Assembly (NCBI GenBank): GCA_905250885.1 | Contig: CAJNOQ010002764.1 | Span: 1-22,762 of the forward strand | Reading direction: 5' to 3' | DNA: 22,762 nucleotides | Source: Didymodactylos carnosus | Taxonomy: Eukaryota > Rotifera > Eurotatoria > Philodinida > Philodinidae | In this document: positions 18,401 through 22,762 of the stretch, in pieces | Numbering within the stretch: position 1 is the first letter of the stretch | How the letters are laid out: every line of letters begins with the position of its first letter | The notes under the pieces: generated by a model | Database searches by the model: none | What the model saw: only the letters and a program-made list of their open reading frames with translations | What the model was told of the DNA's origin: nothing | Made by a program: the position numbers and the translations under genes

Positions 18401-20952
18401 TTTTGTGGTTATGGCAGAAGACGTATTTTTAGATGGTATTGAATACACGTTTTCACTACCCGTTATAATTATTGAGGAATGCTTTGACGTTGTTTTATCT
18501 TCACTATCGTCTATGTAGACAACATCGGGAGCCGGTTGTAAAACGAAACGAACACGTTTACCACTTGTAGGTGATATTAATTGCTGATCGTCATTCGAAA
18601 ATTGATTTGTTGTTGTTGTTGTTGTTGTTGTTGGATTAATGCTAAGTGTGGTTGAACCAGTGTTAACGCCTCCGGTTGTTATAACGTAAGAAGTGATATA
18701 AGTTTCTAATGTTATTGATCCTTGTAAATCACTTAATGTTCGAGCACCTTCTAATGTTATTATATCTTTGAAAACACCTTCAGAAAATGTATATAGACGG
18801 CCAGTTAATGGGTCTTTAACCGTTCCTTGTGGTAAATCAATATAACCTAGAAATGAAAAACAAAAACAATAGTATATACAACAACATAGATAAAAATTTA
18901 AACATCATCAAGACTAAGCTTTAAGACATCTACATCCTGAACCCTTTTTTTGTCTACTGATAAGATATAGAAACATTCAACGTCTTGAACAACATCGATC
19001 GATCAACAAAGTGAAAGAACCAGGCGAATCAGTACGACAAGGTATAGAAGTGACCTTGTTTAGTTCATCAGATAAAAATCCAATTCAATATGGGCATTTA
19101 TTCTGTAAGTGTTATTAATTTTGATTTCTATTCAGGTTTCAAAAAATCTTATCGATTAACAACAAGTGTTTTCCATCTTCATGTTTTATATAACAGTATG
19201 ACGTCGAAGTGCACGTATACACGCGCGCATAGTCTTTTCTTCTATCGTTTGTCTCTCTTTCTCTCTGGAGATGTATAGATTTTTTTTATTAAATTATAAC
19301 TTTGTATTGACAGATTGAGTCTTTTACCTTCAGTAAAATTTTAATTTGCATAAAAGAACAAAAACTTGTGTCGTTTGATGTTCAACAAAACAAAAACGGA
19401 AACTTTTTACTCCAATTACACAGGTATACATATATATATTAGCATTAGCCTATTCAAAATCATATGATACTATGAGTTCATCTATTTAATACACATACAA
19501 TATATGATGTAAACATTTTCCTTTTTTTTTCAAAATTTGATGTTTTACTACAAACTGAATGAATCAGTGTACACACTCACACAAGAATGTAGAGAAAGAA
19601 AAGGAAAAAGAATATGGACGAGCGCGTCAAAAATACTATACCCTCGCTTTTTGTAACTTTCTTTTTTTGTTTTATCGATACAAAATTACTGTTATAAAAA
19701 AATAAAAAAAAGTACAAGCTAGTATAGATGTAGTGGATGTATAGATGTGTATGTTGGGTCTTCTTACGGTATTGAACGATGAAAATAATAGACACTATAT
19801 GAAAAGCGTCAAATTAAGCATGGATCGGTGAATAACAATCGACAATCGTCGTTTTTTCAATTAAAACGGGTTCAAATTTATTCGCCAACTAAACTGAAGA
19901 AAATGAACGAAGGAGAGTGTATACATTTTTAAGGACAGAAAAGTTTGGATGCTTTGTTTTTTTGATACAGAGCCAAAGCAATAGAAGAAGAAAAAACTAT
20001 GTTTATATAACATTGTTCATTCAGCTACAAAATTACGAAAATAGTTTGATTCTCAACTAAAGTTAGAAAGATCTAAATTATCGGAATGTTTGATCTTGAA
20101 AGTCAGGAGTTAACCCATTTTCTTTATGTTAGATCTGATTGATGGTTAGAAAAAGGAATCTATTAATTGTTTTCAAAAGTTCGAAGTTAAAAATCATAGT
20201 GGTACTATTCATTACGCATCTTATGTGTTATGTATCAAATTTAATTTAATGCTCTCTATATATTCACAAAAGTTTTGTAAACAACACTTTCTCAAATTTG
20301 ATTATGAATCTGTACATATGCTAGAAACACACATACCGATGTATACAGTTTTTTTGTAATTCTATCATATCCAAGTTCTCTTACTCTTAAGTGTGAGTAA
20401 GTTAATATTTTTATCGATTAAAGTTATCTCAAGTACACATGTAACGAGTTCTATAGTTTTCTTTGTTAGTATGAATAAATATTTCTAATTGTTCATTATT
20501 AATGTCAATGCGTCTCTCATCCATTCATTTTAATATCTTATTGTCTCATTTTATTGCGATGATTGAACATCTAACAACTTCAACAAGTTCATGCTCGGTC
20601 ATAGTCATAAAAACGTTCTTTTCTCTGTTTCTTTTTCTTGCGTAAATAAAAGAAAATCCTAATTTAAAAACATAAAAGAAAAGAGGAACAAAAATAAATA
20701 CAACGATAGAAAATAGATCATATCGAGAAAAAAGAGAAGATGTACTAAATTGGTTTAATGCTTTTAATAAGAAAAAGAGAATAGATCATATTCATGATGT
20801 AGATAGATGTTTATACATTCGTGTTTTACCTTTACAGAAAAATTGAAGGAAAGAGGTGCAAAGAAAAATCTGATATTTAATGACATACACATCATGTAGA
20901 CACCTTCAAATCGTTGTAAACATTGGTTATAGATTTGCCCATCCGTGACCAA
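253..20952 (-). CDS. Spectraplakin-family cytolinker gene, internal part, 17 exons (overall span)
   Basis: Joining exons 20904-20952, 17500-18846, 16707-17194, 16329-16599, 15454-16269, 15017-15295, 14329-14958, 12631-12906, 12207-12569, 10841-12136, 10570-10607, 3265-3900, 1379-1501, 1171-1314, 932-1111, 629-867 and 253-412 (minus strand) gives 2445 codons without a stop. All junctions are GT/AG and phase-compatible. The product carries about 35 motifs of the form [ST]hxEAhxxGhhD (h, hydrophobic), the plectin/plakin repeat core, followed by disordered linkers and then spectrin-type helices with the W/L heptad pattern (LKEKWENV, DRLNDWLTNAE). Known spectraplakins (Shot, VAB-10A/B, MACF1b, dystonin-b) place plectin repeats before a spectrin rod and link actin, microtubules and junctional or intermediate-filament anchors. 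The actin-binding CH domains and plakin domain would lie to the right of the window, and the rest of the rod, EF-hands and GAS2 domain to the left; none is seen here. Plectin itself is unlikely because its repeats follow the rod. Orthology to a single vertebrate paralogue cannot be decided. Confidence 0.85.
629..867 (-). CDS. Spectraplakin exon 16: spectrin repeat part
   Basis: This exon is 239 nt (residues 2313-2391 plus two bases). The acceptor is TTATGTTGTAG|AAGACA and the donor TTTAA|GTAAGA, ending in phase 2. It contains a helical region (DIRFLQENLQLLHSTMKDF), an Asn-rich loop (SNENDNNNGE) and a second helix (LLFSTQQQKLEQLAF). It is more divergent from the spectrin consensus than the previous exon. 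Confidence 0.85.
932..1111 (-). CDS. Spectraplakin exon 15: spectrin repeat part
   Basis: This exon is 180 nt, phase 0-0 (residues 2253-2312). The acceptor is TTCTTTAG|GTGCGT and the donor TTAAAG|GTTTGT. It completes the previous repeat (VNLVERLDDYCLKMNQF) and starts the next with DRLNDWLTNAERELTD, a textbook spectrin-repeat helix A with invariant-type Trp and Leu spacing. This exon gives the strongest support for the rod assignment. Confidence 0.92.
1171..1314 (-). CDS. Spectraplakin exon 14: spectrin repeat part
   Basis: This exon is 144 nt, phase 0-0 (residues 2205-2252). The acceptor is TTGTTAG|GCATTA and the donor AAAAC|GTAGGC. It encodes an A/B-helix region with an acidic loop (NDQDSDDVELLANDLKEKWE). 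LKEKWENV carries the conserved Trp-containing signature of spectrin repeats. The flanking introns are 64 and 59 nt. Confidence 0.88.
1379..1501 (-). CDS. Spectraplakin exon 13: spectrin-rod helix
   Basis: This exon is 123 nt, phase 0-0 (residues 2164-2204). The acceptor is TATTTTAAG|GTTGAT and the donor GTCAAA|GTATGT. It encodes a helical heptad-like segment (IASGMKNAIQRLNSV, then INENISELQTNIELVK). It is taken as the beginning of the spectrin-repeat rod because the reading frame continues directly into clear spectrin-type helices in the next exons. Confidence 0.8.
1502..3264 (-). other. Intron 12 (1763 nt) between linker and spectrin exons
   Basis: It is bounded by the GT donor at 3264-3263 and the AG acceptor at 1503-1502. 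It is mostly AT-rich, with no additional exon that fits phase. It contains decayed coding-like stretches (see 2435-2690), a weaker one on the plus strand near 2080-2250 (KLLKEFYNSVQQQGIFELLG between stops), and no RNA gene. Confidence 0.7.
2435..2690 (-). pseudogene. Decayed coding-like relic inside intron 12
   Basis: One minus-strand frame (about 2690 down to 2539) reads KPRATFLELDEMMNFFDLNK and continues through an IRKSMIILDLH tail to a stop. An overlapping frame (about 2580 down to 2435) reads HDYLGFTLNQAIDYEIIRLK and then YDTITRGES before a stop. The handover between frames looks like a frameshift in a once-continuous protein. Amino-acid usage is protein-like, but I do not recognise the family. 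No intact start or flanking repeat is visible. It may be a transposon or gene fragment, or chance. Confidence 0.25.
3265..3900 (-). CDS. Spectraplakin exon 12: acidic Ser/Glu/Gln-rich linker
   Basis: This exon is 636 nt, symmetric phase 0-0 (residues 1952-2163). The acceptor is TTCTTTTAG|GTAAAT and the donor GAGCAG|GTAAAT. The sequence is low in hydrophobics and rich in Ser, Glu, Asp, Gln and Lys (for example ISSSEDESKHENSAEQDD), with a basic patch (KPDRRRSSKETKK) near its first third. No folded domain is recognisable. Its position between the plectin-repeat block and the spectrin rod suggests a flexible hinge; that role is inferred from composition. Confidence 0.82.
5052..5459. mobile_element. 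Inverted-repeat (MITE-like) element with TA flanks
   Basis: The left end TAGGTATGCACCGGTTAAAA and the right end, read on the minus strand, TAGGAATGCACCGGTTAAAA match over about 25 nt. The similarity continues inward, for example AAGAGTATGG-ATATTAAATT and GAGCAAACATTTCTCTA-AAA on opposite arms, so each arm is about 130 nt. The centre (about 5240-5280) has its own hairpin (CCATTTATC and GATAAATGG). TA at both boundaries fits a TA target-site duplication of Tc1/mariner-type elements. No transposase frame is present, so it would be non-autonomous. Small ORFs within it are by-products of the repeat. Confidence 0.8.
5571..5829. mobile_element. Inverted-repeat element, short terminal repeats, composite structure
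   Basis: The left end GCAACTCCAGCGTCACGGAC and the minus-strand right end GCAACTACAGCGTCACGAAC differ at two of 20 positions. Outside these the flanks remain similar (TATATGG versus TATATGCGA). A third, degenerate copy of the right-type end occurs inside at about 5646-5664 (GGTGACGGCGTAGTCTCTC versus CGTGACGCTGTAGTTGCTCG). The element may therefore be a nested or partly duplicated foldback. No coding potential is seen. Confidence 0.6.
5871..5926 (+). repeat. Retroelement-3'-end-like motif
   Basis: The stretch CTGCTGATGATGTCAGATAC, then ACGTCGAAAGCTCG, then AATTAACAATAAATTAG, has the layout of a short tail often found at the 3' ends of invertebrate retroelements (CTGATGATG..., GTCGAAA..., AATAAA). 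No reverse-transcriptase frame lies upstream. It directly follows the inverted-repeat element at 5571-5829 and may belong to the same insertion. Confidence 0.3.
6312..6543. mobile_element. MITE with long terminal inverted repeats and TA target duplication
   Basis: Between TA dinucleotides at 6312-6313 and 6542-6543 the two arms start identically (GTCGAGTAGAGCAAAGATTT) and remain alignable for about 80-90 nt. They reach CATTCAATTTATTGAA on both sides, with few substitutions and one indel of about 9 nt. The spacer is about 55-60 nt. There is no open frame. Structure and TA flanks fit a Tc1/mariner-derived non-autonomous element. Confidence 0.85.
7035..7058 (-). repeat. Possible mariner terminal-repeat remnant
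   Basis: Read on the minus strand, CAGGGTGTCCCCCAAAAAAC resembles the start of mariner-type terminal repeats (CAGGGTGTCCC followed by an A-run). No matching opposite end or transposase frame was found nearby, so it could be a solo remnant or coincidence. Confidence 0.25.
8445..8466. repeat. GA-rich simple repeat
   Basis: A short imperfect (GA)n tract lies just upstream of the small plus-strand ORF at 8547-8711. A second GA tract is at about 8376-8386. Confidence 0.7.
8547..8711 (+). CDS. Small hypothetical plus-strand ORF (54 residues), antisense within intron 11
   Basis: ATG to TGA, 54 codons, with an in-frame stop just upstream. The product is Asn-rich at the start (ILNNNNNKDKL), then acidic (IDDEEEKIEQEE), then amphipathic (VQVLLKLFKIKDMAAGY). 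A GA-rich tract precedes it, as in a possible leader. No family is recognised. A 97-codon open frame on the opposite strand covers the same bases. It could be a first exon of a nested gene or chance in low-complexity DNA; support is weak. Confidence 0.2.
   Translation: MDNNGNNENILNNNNNKDKLSIDDEEEKIEQEENGNKVQVLLKLFKIKDMAAGY
8746..8776 (-). promoter_or_regulatory. Juxtaposed 3' and 5' splice sites: candidate recursive-splicing (ratchet) point
   Basis: On the minus strand TTGTTTTTTCATTTTAG is followed immediately by GTGAGTATGG. It combines a U-rich acceptor, with branch-like CTAAAC and TTAAT motifs just upstream, and a consensus donor with no exon between them. It divides the 6669-nt intron into parts of 1811 and 4858 nt. 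This is the layout of ratchet points known from long Drosophila introns. The downstream bases do not give a convincing exon with a good donor. Confidence 0.45.
10507..10524. repeat. (CA)n microsatellite in intron 11
   Basis: A short CA dinucleotide run lies close to the donor side of the large intron, about 50 nt from the microexon. Confidence 0.85.
10570..10607 (-). CDS. Spectraplakin microexon 11 (38 nt)
   Basis: An exon of 38 nt has a strong acceptor (TTTTTATATTTTAG|AACTAA) and a strong donor (AAATG|GTAAGAG). It is open only in the frame that takes one base from the previous exon. It encodes ELTHLTNNHTVEM and leaves phase 0, as required by the next exon. It sits between a 233-nt intron and a 6669-nt intron. 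Without it the phase-1 donor at 10841 would not fit the phase-0 acceptor at 3900, which supports it as a real coding link. Confidence 0.68.
10608..10840 (-). other. Intron 10 (233 nt)
   Basis: The donor is GTTGGTGTC and the acceptor TTTTTATATTTTAG. The exon 10 frame would hit a TAA at 10815-10817 if the intron were retained. Retention would therefore end the protein shortly after the basic tail, which is a possible alternative C-terminus. Confidence 0.6.
10841..12136 (-). CDS. Spectraplakin exon 10: best-conserved plectin repeats and basic disordered tail
   Basis: This exon is 1296 nt (residues about 1507-1938). The acceptor is TTGTTTAG|GCACAT. It carries nine cores, including TLNEAIDHGHIH, SLYEAMSLGLIN, NVEDAIRCGLLN, SLKEAIQRGLID, TIQDAIERGLID and SIREAIRHGLIA. 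The array ends in AVVGAPLVP, a segment resembling the end of spectraplakin repeat arrays. A tail of about 150 residues follows that is rich in Ser, Arg, His and Gly, with seven Asp (11015-11036) and GGGG runs. The frame stays open to a TAA at 10815-10817. I place the end at CAGATG|GTTGGT because that donor gives the phase needed by the microexon at 10570-10607, and the joined frame then runs on into the linker exon. The donor choice is inference. Confidence 0.9.
12207..12569 (-). CDS. Spectraplakin exon 9: plectin repeats
   Basis: This exon is 363 nt (residues about 1386-1506). The acceptor is TTGTTTTTAG|ATAAAG and the donor ACAG|GTTTGT. It begins inside a core (DKAIEKKLLD) and adds SIQEAVNRNLIQ and SMQNAIRLGFYT. 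It ends at the repeat turn AETG|, phase 1. The middle (residues about 1400-1450) is less repeat-like but keeps the alternating hydrophobic pattern. The flanking introns are 61 and 70 nt. Confidence 0.9.
12631..12906 (-). CDS. Spectraplakin exon 8: plectin repeats
   Basis: This exon is 276 nt (residues about 1294-1385). The acceptor is TTTATTTTAG|GTAGTT and the donor TTAG|GTAAGA. It continues from KETG| with SYRDLSTNVTYELAEAINEG, a standard repeat. A more divergent unit (IGGLEAQAVGILNYAQGVYH) follows, then the first half of the next core (KIPL). The last codon is split and becomes Asp with the next exon. Confidence 0.88.
12907..14328 (-). other. Intron 7 (1422 nt) within the plectin-repeat block
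   Basis: The donor is GTATGTAG at 14328 and the acceptor TTTATTTTAG at 12907. It splits a KETG|SYRDL repeat turn. Apart from the inverted-repeat element at 13443-13580 it shows no coding frame that fits phase. The small plus-strand frame at 13909-14145 looks like AT-rich noise. Confidence 0.75.
13443..13580. mobile_element. Small near-palindromic MITE in intron 7
   Basis: The left arm TATGCACACAATAATCATTA and the right arm, read on the minus strand, TATACACACAATAATCATTA match with one change in 20. Similarity continues to the centre (CGAAACTTTCGATTGCGATC versus CGAAGCTTGCAATTACGATT), so almost all 138 nt form one hairpin. TA dinucleotides flank both sides. It has no coding capacity. The arms and ends differ from those of the elements at 5052 and 6312, so it is a separate family. 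Confidence 0.8.
14329..14958 (-). CDS. Spectraplakin exon 7: plectin repeats
   Basis: This exon is 630 nt (residues about 1084-1293). The acceptor is ACTTTTTTAG|GTTATA and the donor ACAG|GTATGT. Repeat cores are FPRQAVKKHILD, SIHEAIHLKFIG, LPREALKLGLLD, TILDAIQAGYIK and KVSEAIDLGILD. Between them lie beta-hairpin-like segments (YMIHWVLEP, YVIKWVYDT and YVITSVIHP). An acidic DDDSSSEGS spacer lies near residue 1230. The exon ends at KETG|, the same Glu-Thr-Gly position used at the exon 9/10 junction. Confidence 0.92.
15017..15295 (-). CDS. Spectraplakin exon 6: plectin repeats
   Basis: This exon is 279 nt (residues about 991-1083). The acceptor is ATTTATAG|GAAAAA and the donor TTAG|GTCAGT. A Trp-rich acidic lead (DENQSWSEDEWEQW) precedes repeat cores PLHKAFQRGLVD and TFEQAVELG. 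The second core is split by a phase-1 intron in its Gly codon, the same position as at the exon 4/5 junction. The downstream intron is 58 nt, among the shortest in the gene. Confidence 0.88.
15454..16269 (-). CDS. Spectraplakin exon 5: plectin repeats plus Arg-rich disordered insert
   Basis: This exon is 816 nt (residues about 719-990). The acceptor is TTCTTTAAG|GTATTC and the donor AATG|GTAGGT. The first 45 residues finish one repeat and add another (IQHKLFDHKKGVY, then NIGDAVKKGFIQ). From about residue 764 to 990 the chain is disordered, basic and acidic, with no plectin repeats. It has recurring V-V/I-I-D style motifs (QVVIDR, EEVVIDE, REIVIDS, DFIDIPD) and two proline-rich patches (VPVRPPPK and PTPQRPAPP) that resemble SH3-binding ligands. 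The SH3 role is inference only. Plectin repeats resume in the next exon, so this is an insertion inside the repeat array. Confidence 0.88.
16329..16599 (-). CDS. Spectraplakin exon 4: plectin repeats
   Basis: This exon is 271 nt (residues 629-718). The acceptor is CTTTTTTAG|GTAGTT and the donor GAAG|GTCAGT. It encodes the cores GVNEAIQSGLLN and TILEAYEQELII, then the start of a further unit (RTYTLQEG) that is completed by the next exon. It starts in phase 0 and ends in phase 1 within the Gly codon that follows the repeat helix. The downstream intron is only 59 nt. Confidence 0.88.
16707..17194 (-). CDS. Spectraplakin exon 3: plectin repeats
   Basis: This exon is 488 nt (residues about 466-628). 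The acceptor is TTCTTCTAG|GTGTAA and the donor GAAGAA|GTAAGA. It contains the repeat cores TVQEAIRCGILD, SISEAILHGHIR, PIRQAIDEGIID and PISIAIEKGLIF, separated by GG-Y and NGCY turns typical of plectin repeats. A short Ser/Thr-rich spacer (residues about 518-535) interrupts them. The exon ends in phase 0, unlike the phase-1 junctions around it, so the first three exons form one in-frame block of 628 codons. Confidence 0.9.
17500..18846 (-). CDS. Spectraplakin exon 2: plectin-like repeats with low-complexity insert
   Basis: This exon is 1347 nt (about 448 residues, protein residues 17-465). The acceptor is TTTCATTTCTAG|GTTATA and the donor GG|GTGAGTAAAG. It opens with a plectin-like unit (YIDLPQGTVKDPLTGRLY, then FSEGVFKDII). 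A long low-complexity stretch follows, with seven Thr, Ser-rich segments and six Gln coded by trinucleotide runs. The C-terminal half holds degenerate plectin-repeat cores: SLKQAIDQQILN, NLNDAYTRGLIM, ELGDALKLGILK, EPNQAIKTKILD and SIDDAMNKGFIL. The repeats are more divergent than those in the exon at 10841-12136. The reading frame extends well upstream of the first ATG into the splice acceptor, so this is an internal exon and not a gene start. Confidence 0.85.
18609..18633. repeat. In-frame trinucleotide repeat coding poly-Thr
   Basis: A (GTT)n run on the plus strand reads (ACA)n in the gene and gives seven consecutive Thr in exon 2. A related run at 18061-18078 gives six Gln, and one at 11015-11036 gives seven Asp in exon 10. 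Confidence 0.85.
18847..20903 (-). other. Intron 1 of window (2057 nt)
   Basis: It lies between the 49-nt exon and exon 2 (acceptor TTTCATTTCTAG). It contains the plus-strand coding-like island at 18971-19275. The rest is AT-rich, with a short (TA)n run near 19431 and no recognisable RNA gene or mobile element. Confidence 0.55.
18971..19275 (+). pseudogene. Plus-strand coding-like island, unidentified, possible two-exon fragment
   Basis: Plus-strand 18971-19104 reads NIQRLEQHRSINKVKEPGES, then VRQGIEVTLFSSSDKNPIQY and GHLF, with varied protein-like composition unlike the surrounding AT-rich intron. It is preceded by a pyrimidine tract and AG (CCCTTTTTTTGTC...GATATAG) and followed by TTCT|GTAAGT. 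Bases 19105-19135 (31 nt) look like a miniature intron ending in TTTCTATTCAG. Joining across it keeps the frame (C|FKKSYRLTTSVFHLHVLYN) to a stop at 19276-19278. There is no start codon. I do not recognise the family. It may be a fragment of another gene or element inserted in the intron, or part of a nested gene. Confidence 0.3.
20904..20952 (-). CDS. Spectraplakin exon 1 of window (49 nt, leads into plectin repeats)
   Basis: A short candidate exon encodes LVTDGQIYNQCLQRFEG. Its acceptor is TTTGTAG|TTGGTC and its donor is GAAG|GTGTCT. It starts in phase 0 and ends after one base of a Gly codon, which joins exactly to the GT that opens the next exon (FEG|YIDLPQ). The Gly-flanked junction matches the other plectin-repeat junctions of this gene. 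The donor is weaker than most others here, and 49 nt is little evidence, so this is the least secure exon apart from the phase match. It could be an alternatively used exon. Confidence 0.5.
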
Positions 20953-22762
20953 CTACAAATCTTTTCGCCTTTTTTTTGTTCTTTCTTCTCCTCTCATTCT
21001 AACTCATCGTCATTATTATTATTCTTGCTTAATCATTATCGTATACAAGGTTGCATTTTGAAACAAAACAACTGTAATTAGATCAAACTATAGTGGAGTC
21101 TCTTATTATCAATCATCACCATCATAAAGCAATATCGTTTAATACAATATACAGGATTATTTTCTTATTCTTTTTATCTTTATCTACTTGCTATCGATTA
21201 AATTTCTCTCATCATTTTTATATACACGTCAAACAATATAAATTCGAAGAAGAAAAAAAATGTATAGAAGAAAAAATGTCAAACATTAGCTTTACTTTCT
21301 CATTCGTTAGAGTAATTATCCCAAGATCAACAAGATATACAGTAAAACATATTATTTTTATTAATATTAGCTTCTAAATAAGCTTTTCTTCAATATCTTT
21401 ATTGAACTTCTCAAAATGTAGGAAGCCAATTTCTTTTTTCTGACATAAAAATGTATCGAAAATTCTTGGTAAAAAAGATCAAAAAAGTAATGCAAAAAAT
21501 GAAAAGCACATATTTTTTTTAATACTTAATTGACAATAAGTGTGTAGTATATAAATACAAACTTCATTGATTACTACATATTTCATCATATTAACATACT
21601 CAATGTTAATGCAAAACAAACAGCAACGTAAATGAAGCGATTATTTATTGTGCCAACAGCCTGTCTATACCTATTCTGTCTACTCTTCTTAATTTGAAAT
21701 GATTTGTAGGGTCTTACATACATTTAACAAAAGACCATTGTCTTATTGTTAGCAAAAAAATGCTGTGGTATAATAACTTTTTGTGCGAGATTTTATATAG
21801 ACTCAGTGACACACATTACATAAAAAAATAGAAAGAAAAAGTGAAAAGCAAAAAGGTATTAAATCGATCGTAAAAAGTTGTGGTTGATTTCCAATAGAAA
21901 CTCGACTTGTCAAATTTATGTACAATAGACATCAAGTTGGAAAATATACTGTATCTAATTTCAGTTATAATAGTTTCAATTTGATATTAAAAGCCACTCA
22001 AGCGTTAGCCTTCTCTACTATTTGATGACAGTAACGATCGTAAATAATTTAAAAACACTAATATACCATACTGCTGAAAGCTTATTTAACAAGACACACA
22101 CACACACATACACACACATACACAACTTCATTGGTCCTCTTTGCGCACAATTAGTCTTCTTATTCAATACATTTCTGTTGAAATAAACACTTTATATCTT
22201 TCTAAATAAGAGTTAGTTTACAGTTGAAATACTTTAGCTAAACTGATGTATTGACTAATAATGATTGTTGATAGAAGACCATCATTATATGTTTATGTTT
22301 CACAAACTTGATAATACTCCATATTTTTTATTCACTAATAAATGAACAGTTAATTATTTCTCGTCAAATCATTGTGTCATAACTAACGCTAAAGGACGTC
22401 TTTTATGATTAAACTTTTAAGCTTGCTAATTAAAATATTCTATTTTTATTTCAAGTAACTCTATTAGCAGTATCTCACACATGTTTATCATTTTATAATC
22501 AATCTTTCATTATCTTCCTTCAAGATACGAAGAATATTTATTGTACAGTTTTTTTTTCACATAAACACGGCATATATATGCACGTATAAGTATTATTTTT
22601 AAGCAGCTGGCTTATATAAAGAAAAGTTCAACTTAAAAAAAGGTTAAACAGATTAAATAACCGATTTTAATATGTATGTGTATAGAGGCAACAAAAAAAA
22701 AATATTCAAGAAAGAGAGGAAAAGTGCAATGTGCACATTCAAATTACATACTTAAAAATAAG
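20953..22762 (-). other. Intron continuing beyond the right edge
   Basis: From the acceptor TTTGTAG at 20953 to the window end no further exon could be supported on the minus strand, and no credible gene on the plus strand. The content is AT-rich with pyrimidine/purine runs (20966-21020), a CA-rich tract at 22092-22124 and A-runs. Upstream exons, presumably plakin and CH domains, should lie to the right. Confidence 0.5.
22092..22124. repeat. (CA)n/(CATA) microsatellite
   Basis: An interrupted CA dinucleotide tract with CATACA interruptions lies in the right-hand intron. Confidence 0.85.

Noticed and set aside
21093..21377. 94-codon plus-strand ORF in the right-hand intron
   Set aside because: Its composition (Ile/Phe/Ser/His from AT-rich DNA) looks random. 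No start context or family is recognised.

Overview
The window is nuclear DNA from an animal. It is strongly AT-rich, and its coding segments end at canonical GT/AG splice sites. Some introns are tiny (58-70 nt) and a few are very large. The intron-size pattern, low-complexity Asn/Thr/Gln/Asp runs, AT-biased codons and short palindromic TA-flanked elements fit a small invertebrate such as a bdelloid rotifer. That taxon is a guess; nothing in the sequence proves it.

Almost everything interpretable belongs to one minus-strand gene that enters at the right edge and leaves at the left edge. I can thread 17 exons (20952 down to 253) through splice sites with fully consistent reading phase, giving 7335 nt or exactly 2445 codons. 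Both termini of the gene lie outside the window. The protein order is: about 35 plectin/plakin-repeat motifs (exons at 20904-10841, roughly residues 10-1790, interrupted by a disordered insert near residues 764-990); a basic Ser/Arg/Gly-rich tail; a 38-nt microexon; a 212-residue acidic Ser/Glu/Gln-rich linker; then spectrin-type triple-helix repeats. Plectin repeats placed before a spectrin-repeat rod is the architecture of spectraplakins (Drosophila Shot, nematode VAB-10, vertebrate MACF1 and dystonin). It is not that of plectin, where the repeats are C-terminal. Spectraplakins cross-link actin, microtubules and intermediate-filament or junction complexes.

Layout from the left: 1-252 intron with a possible transposon end; 253-1501 five spectrin-repeat exons; 1502-3264 intron with a decayed coding relic; 3265-3900 linker exon; 3901-10569 a 6.7-kb intron holding three inverted-repeat elements, a zero-length AG|GTGAGT splice-site pair (candidate recursive-splicing point) and a small plus-strand ORF; 10570-10607 microexon; 10841-18846 the plectin-repeat exons, with a fourth inverted-repeat element in the intron at 12907-14328; 18847-20903 intron with a coding-like plus-strand island; 20904-20952 small exon; 20953-22762 intron with only simple repeats.

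The most interesting points are: (i) the plectin-repeat block, from the first exon in the window through the microexon, is a phase-0/phase-0 unit of 5853 nt that could be included or skipped without shifting frame; (ii) recurrent phase-1 introns fall at equivalent positions of the repeats; (iii) the juxtaposed splice sites lie inside the giant intron; (iv) an unexplained plus-strand coding island contains a possible 31-nt intron. I see no clear new multi-gene system. No RNA genes, CRISPR arrays or intact transposons were found.
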